Assembly: GCA_001953115.1 (NCBI GenBank)
Contig: LSSL01001596.1
Coordinates: 1 to 64,000, forward strand
Source: Smittium mucronatum
Taxonomy: Eukaryota; Kickxellomycota; Harpellomycetes; Harpellales; Legeriomycetaceae
Direction of reading: 5' to 3'
DNA: 64,000 bases
Positions 63,188 through 64,000 of the stretch are shown here, piece after piece (the stretch's first letter is position 1; every line of letters starts with the position of its first letter). Below the pieces are notes generated by a model. It saw nothing but the letters and a program-made list of their open reading frames with translations, was not told the origin of the DNA and did no database searches. Both the position numbers and the translations under genes were made by a program.

Positions 63188-63909
63188 AAAATGTTAATCT
63201 TTCCGTAGTCGACTATATTTCTAGATTATCTAATCTTTGAAACCTCTTTGGAAACAACCCATGAGTTGATATATATTCTCTTGTATAATTTCCACTTTTA
63301 ATCCATATTGACATTAAAAATCCTGAGAGATAATCAGGATAACCCCGATGTTTTTGTATTTAGAACGAACCATGATACCATTTTCTCAAGATCGATGATA
63401 TTATTTTGAAAAGTGATATTTTTAGAGATTTTCGTTTTTATATTTTATATTCGCAAATTGTAAACTCTAGCTACGATGTGAATCGAGAGATATAAAGCTC
63501 ATAAATTCGCTAATCAACAAATATCGTCTCTAAATTCATCCAAAATCTTGAAAAAATGCATTAATACAATTTATTATTATCATTAACATTTCTCTAACTG
63601 TATTAATTTAAATGAGTATCTATACTCCATCTTTTTAACTTAATCTGAGTTTACGCTATCAAATACAATAATAGAAATTTTATTTTATTTTATTCTCAAT
63701 TTTTTTTAAACTTCCTTAATCAAATATTTTCATTTGATTTTTCTTGGCAGTTTTGTAGCATTTCGGAAAAATGTAGCTCAAAATACAAAAAACTCAATAT
63801 TCCAGTATCTTCTAATATATTCTATAGCTTTATAATTGGGCTGGTAAGAAATTTTTTTGGATGGAATTCGCATCACCAATGTATTAATACCTTTCGGAAT
63901 TAGTGTATA
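63188..63909. other. 3' flank of SEA2
   Basis: AT-rich sequence with stops in all frames. It presumably holds the SEA2 polyadenylation region and, towards 63900, the promoter of whatever follows. Nothing else recognised. Confidence 0.45.
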
Positions 63910-63972
63910 ATGAGTTTCTTTAAATCGATGTCTAGTAGGCACGGAGCTTCTAGAGTGGAGGAAAGGAGTTGG
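63910..63972 (+). CDS. Possible first exon of a gene running off the window
   Basis: ATG at 63910 begins 21 codons (MSFFKSMSSRHGASRVEERSW) that end at a GTAGGA splice-donor-like site at 63973; without splicing the frame stops four codons later. Codons such as AGG, GGC-type third positions and GAG are richer in G/C than the surroundings, as in other exons here. Too short to classify, and the second exon would lie beyond the window. Confidence 0.3.
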
Positions 63973-64000
63973 GTAGGAATAGTTTAAACTTTTTTAAAAC

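Noticed and set aside
1..64000. CRISPR arrays, rRNA genes or bacterial-type operons
   Set aside because: No regularly spaced repeats, no recognisable rRNA sequence, and spliced eukaryotic genes throughout.

Overview
This is one scaffold window from a very AT-rich, intron-containing eukaryote, most likely a fungus. The evidence is a mitochondrial NAD-isocitrate dehydrogenase catalytic subunit of the Idh2 type, a Kex1-type Golgi carboxypeptidase with a C-terminal membrane anchor, Rad30-type DNA polymerase eta, the ribosome-assembly factor Rsa4/Notchless and a SEA-complex (GATOR2) Sea2/WDR24 protein. Introns are GT-AG, about 65-170 nt, and small exons (27, 28 and 38 nt) occur. Base composition and gene architecture would fit an early-diverging lineage such as the Kickxellomycotina gut fungi, but that placement is an inference. 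All splice junctions were chosen by eye from reading frame, GT-AG signals and family alignment from memory.

Layout. 1-3453: non-coding, ending in a CCAAT-containing promoter. 3454-4907 (+): IDH2. 5108-6729 (-): unrecognised three-exon gene convergent with IDH2. 8843-12053 (+): KEX1-like carboxypeptidase with an unusual active site and a long N-terminal extension. About 12.05-28.4 kb: AT-rich desert with decayed transposons (a MULE transposase relic near 19.4-20.4 kb; a second MULE flanked by long inverted repeats, 21.07-24.36 kb; a MITE-like inverted-repeat pair, 26.34-27.10 kb) and a 431-nt N gap flanked by the same 186-bp sequence on both sides. 28.4-30.3 kb: a coding-like orphan ORF followed by a hAT transposase relic. 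33040-34779 (+): GUA1. 35274-36745 (+): unrecognised coiled-coil/acidic protein with a micro-exon. 37023-39618 (-): RAD30/POLH. 40279-42604 (-): RSA4/NLE1 in nine exons. 42.6-57.5 kb: second AT-rich desert, containing two copies of a dispersed repeat of about 600 bp. 57628-63187 (+): SEA2/WDR24, 1765 codons. The window ends in what may be the first exon of another gene.

The genes are single-copy housekeeping functions (TCA cycle, Golgi proteolysis, purine synthesis, translesion synthesis, 60S ribosome maturation, TORC1 nutrient signalling) and do not form a pathway cluster. GUA1, RSA4 and SEA2 all relate broadly to growth and nutrient state, but nothing here shows co-regulation. I found no convincing undescribed multi-gene system. 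The strongest oddities are an apparent Asp/Tyr exchange between two active-site positions of the Kex1-like enzyme, a TIR-flanked MULE, and the dispersed repeat family.
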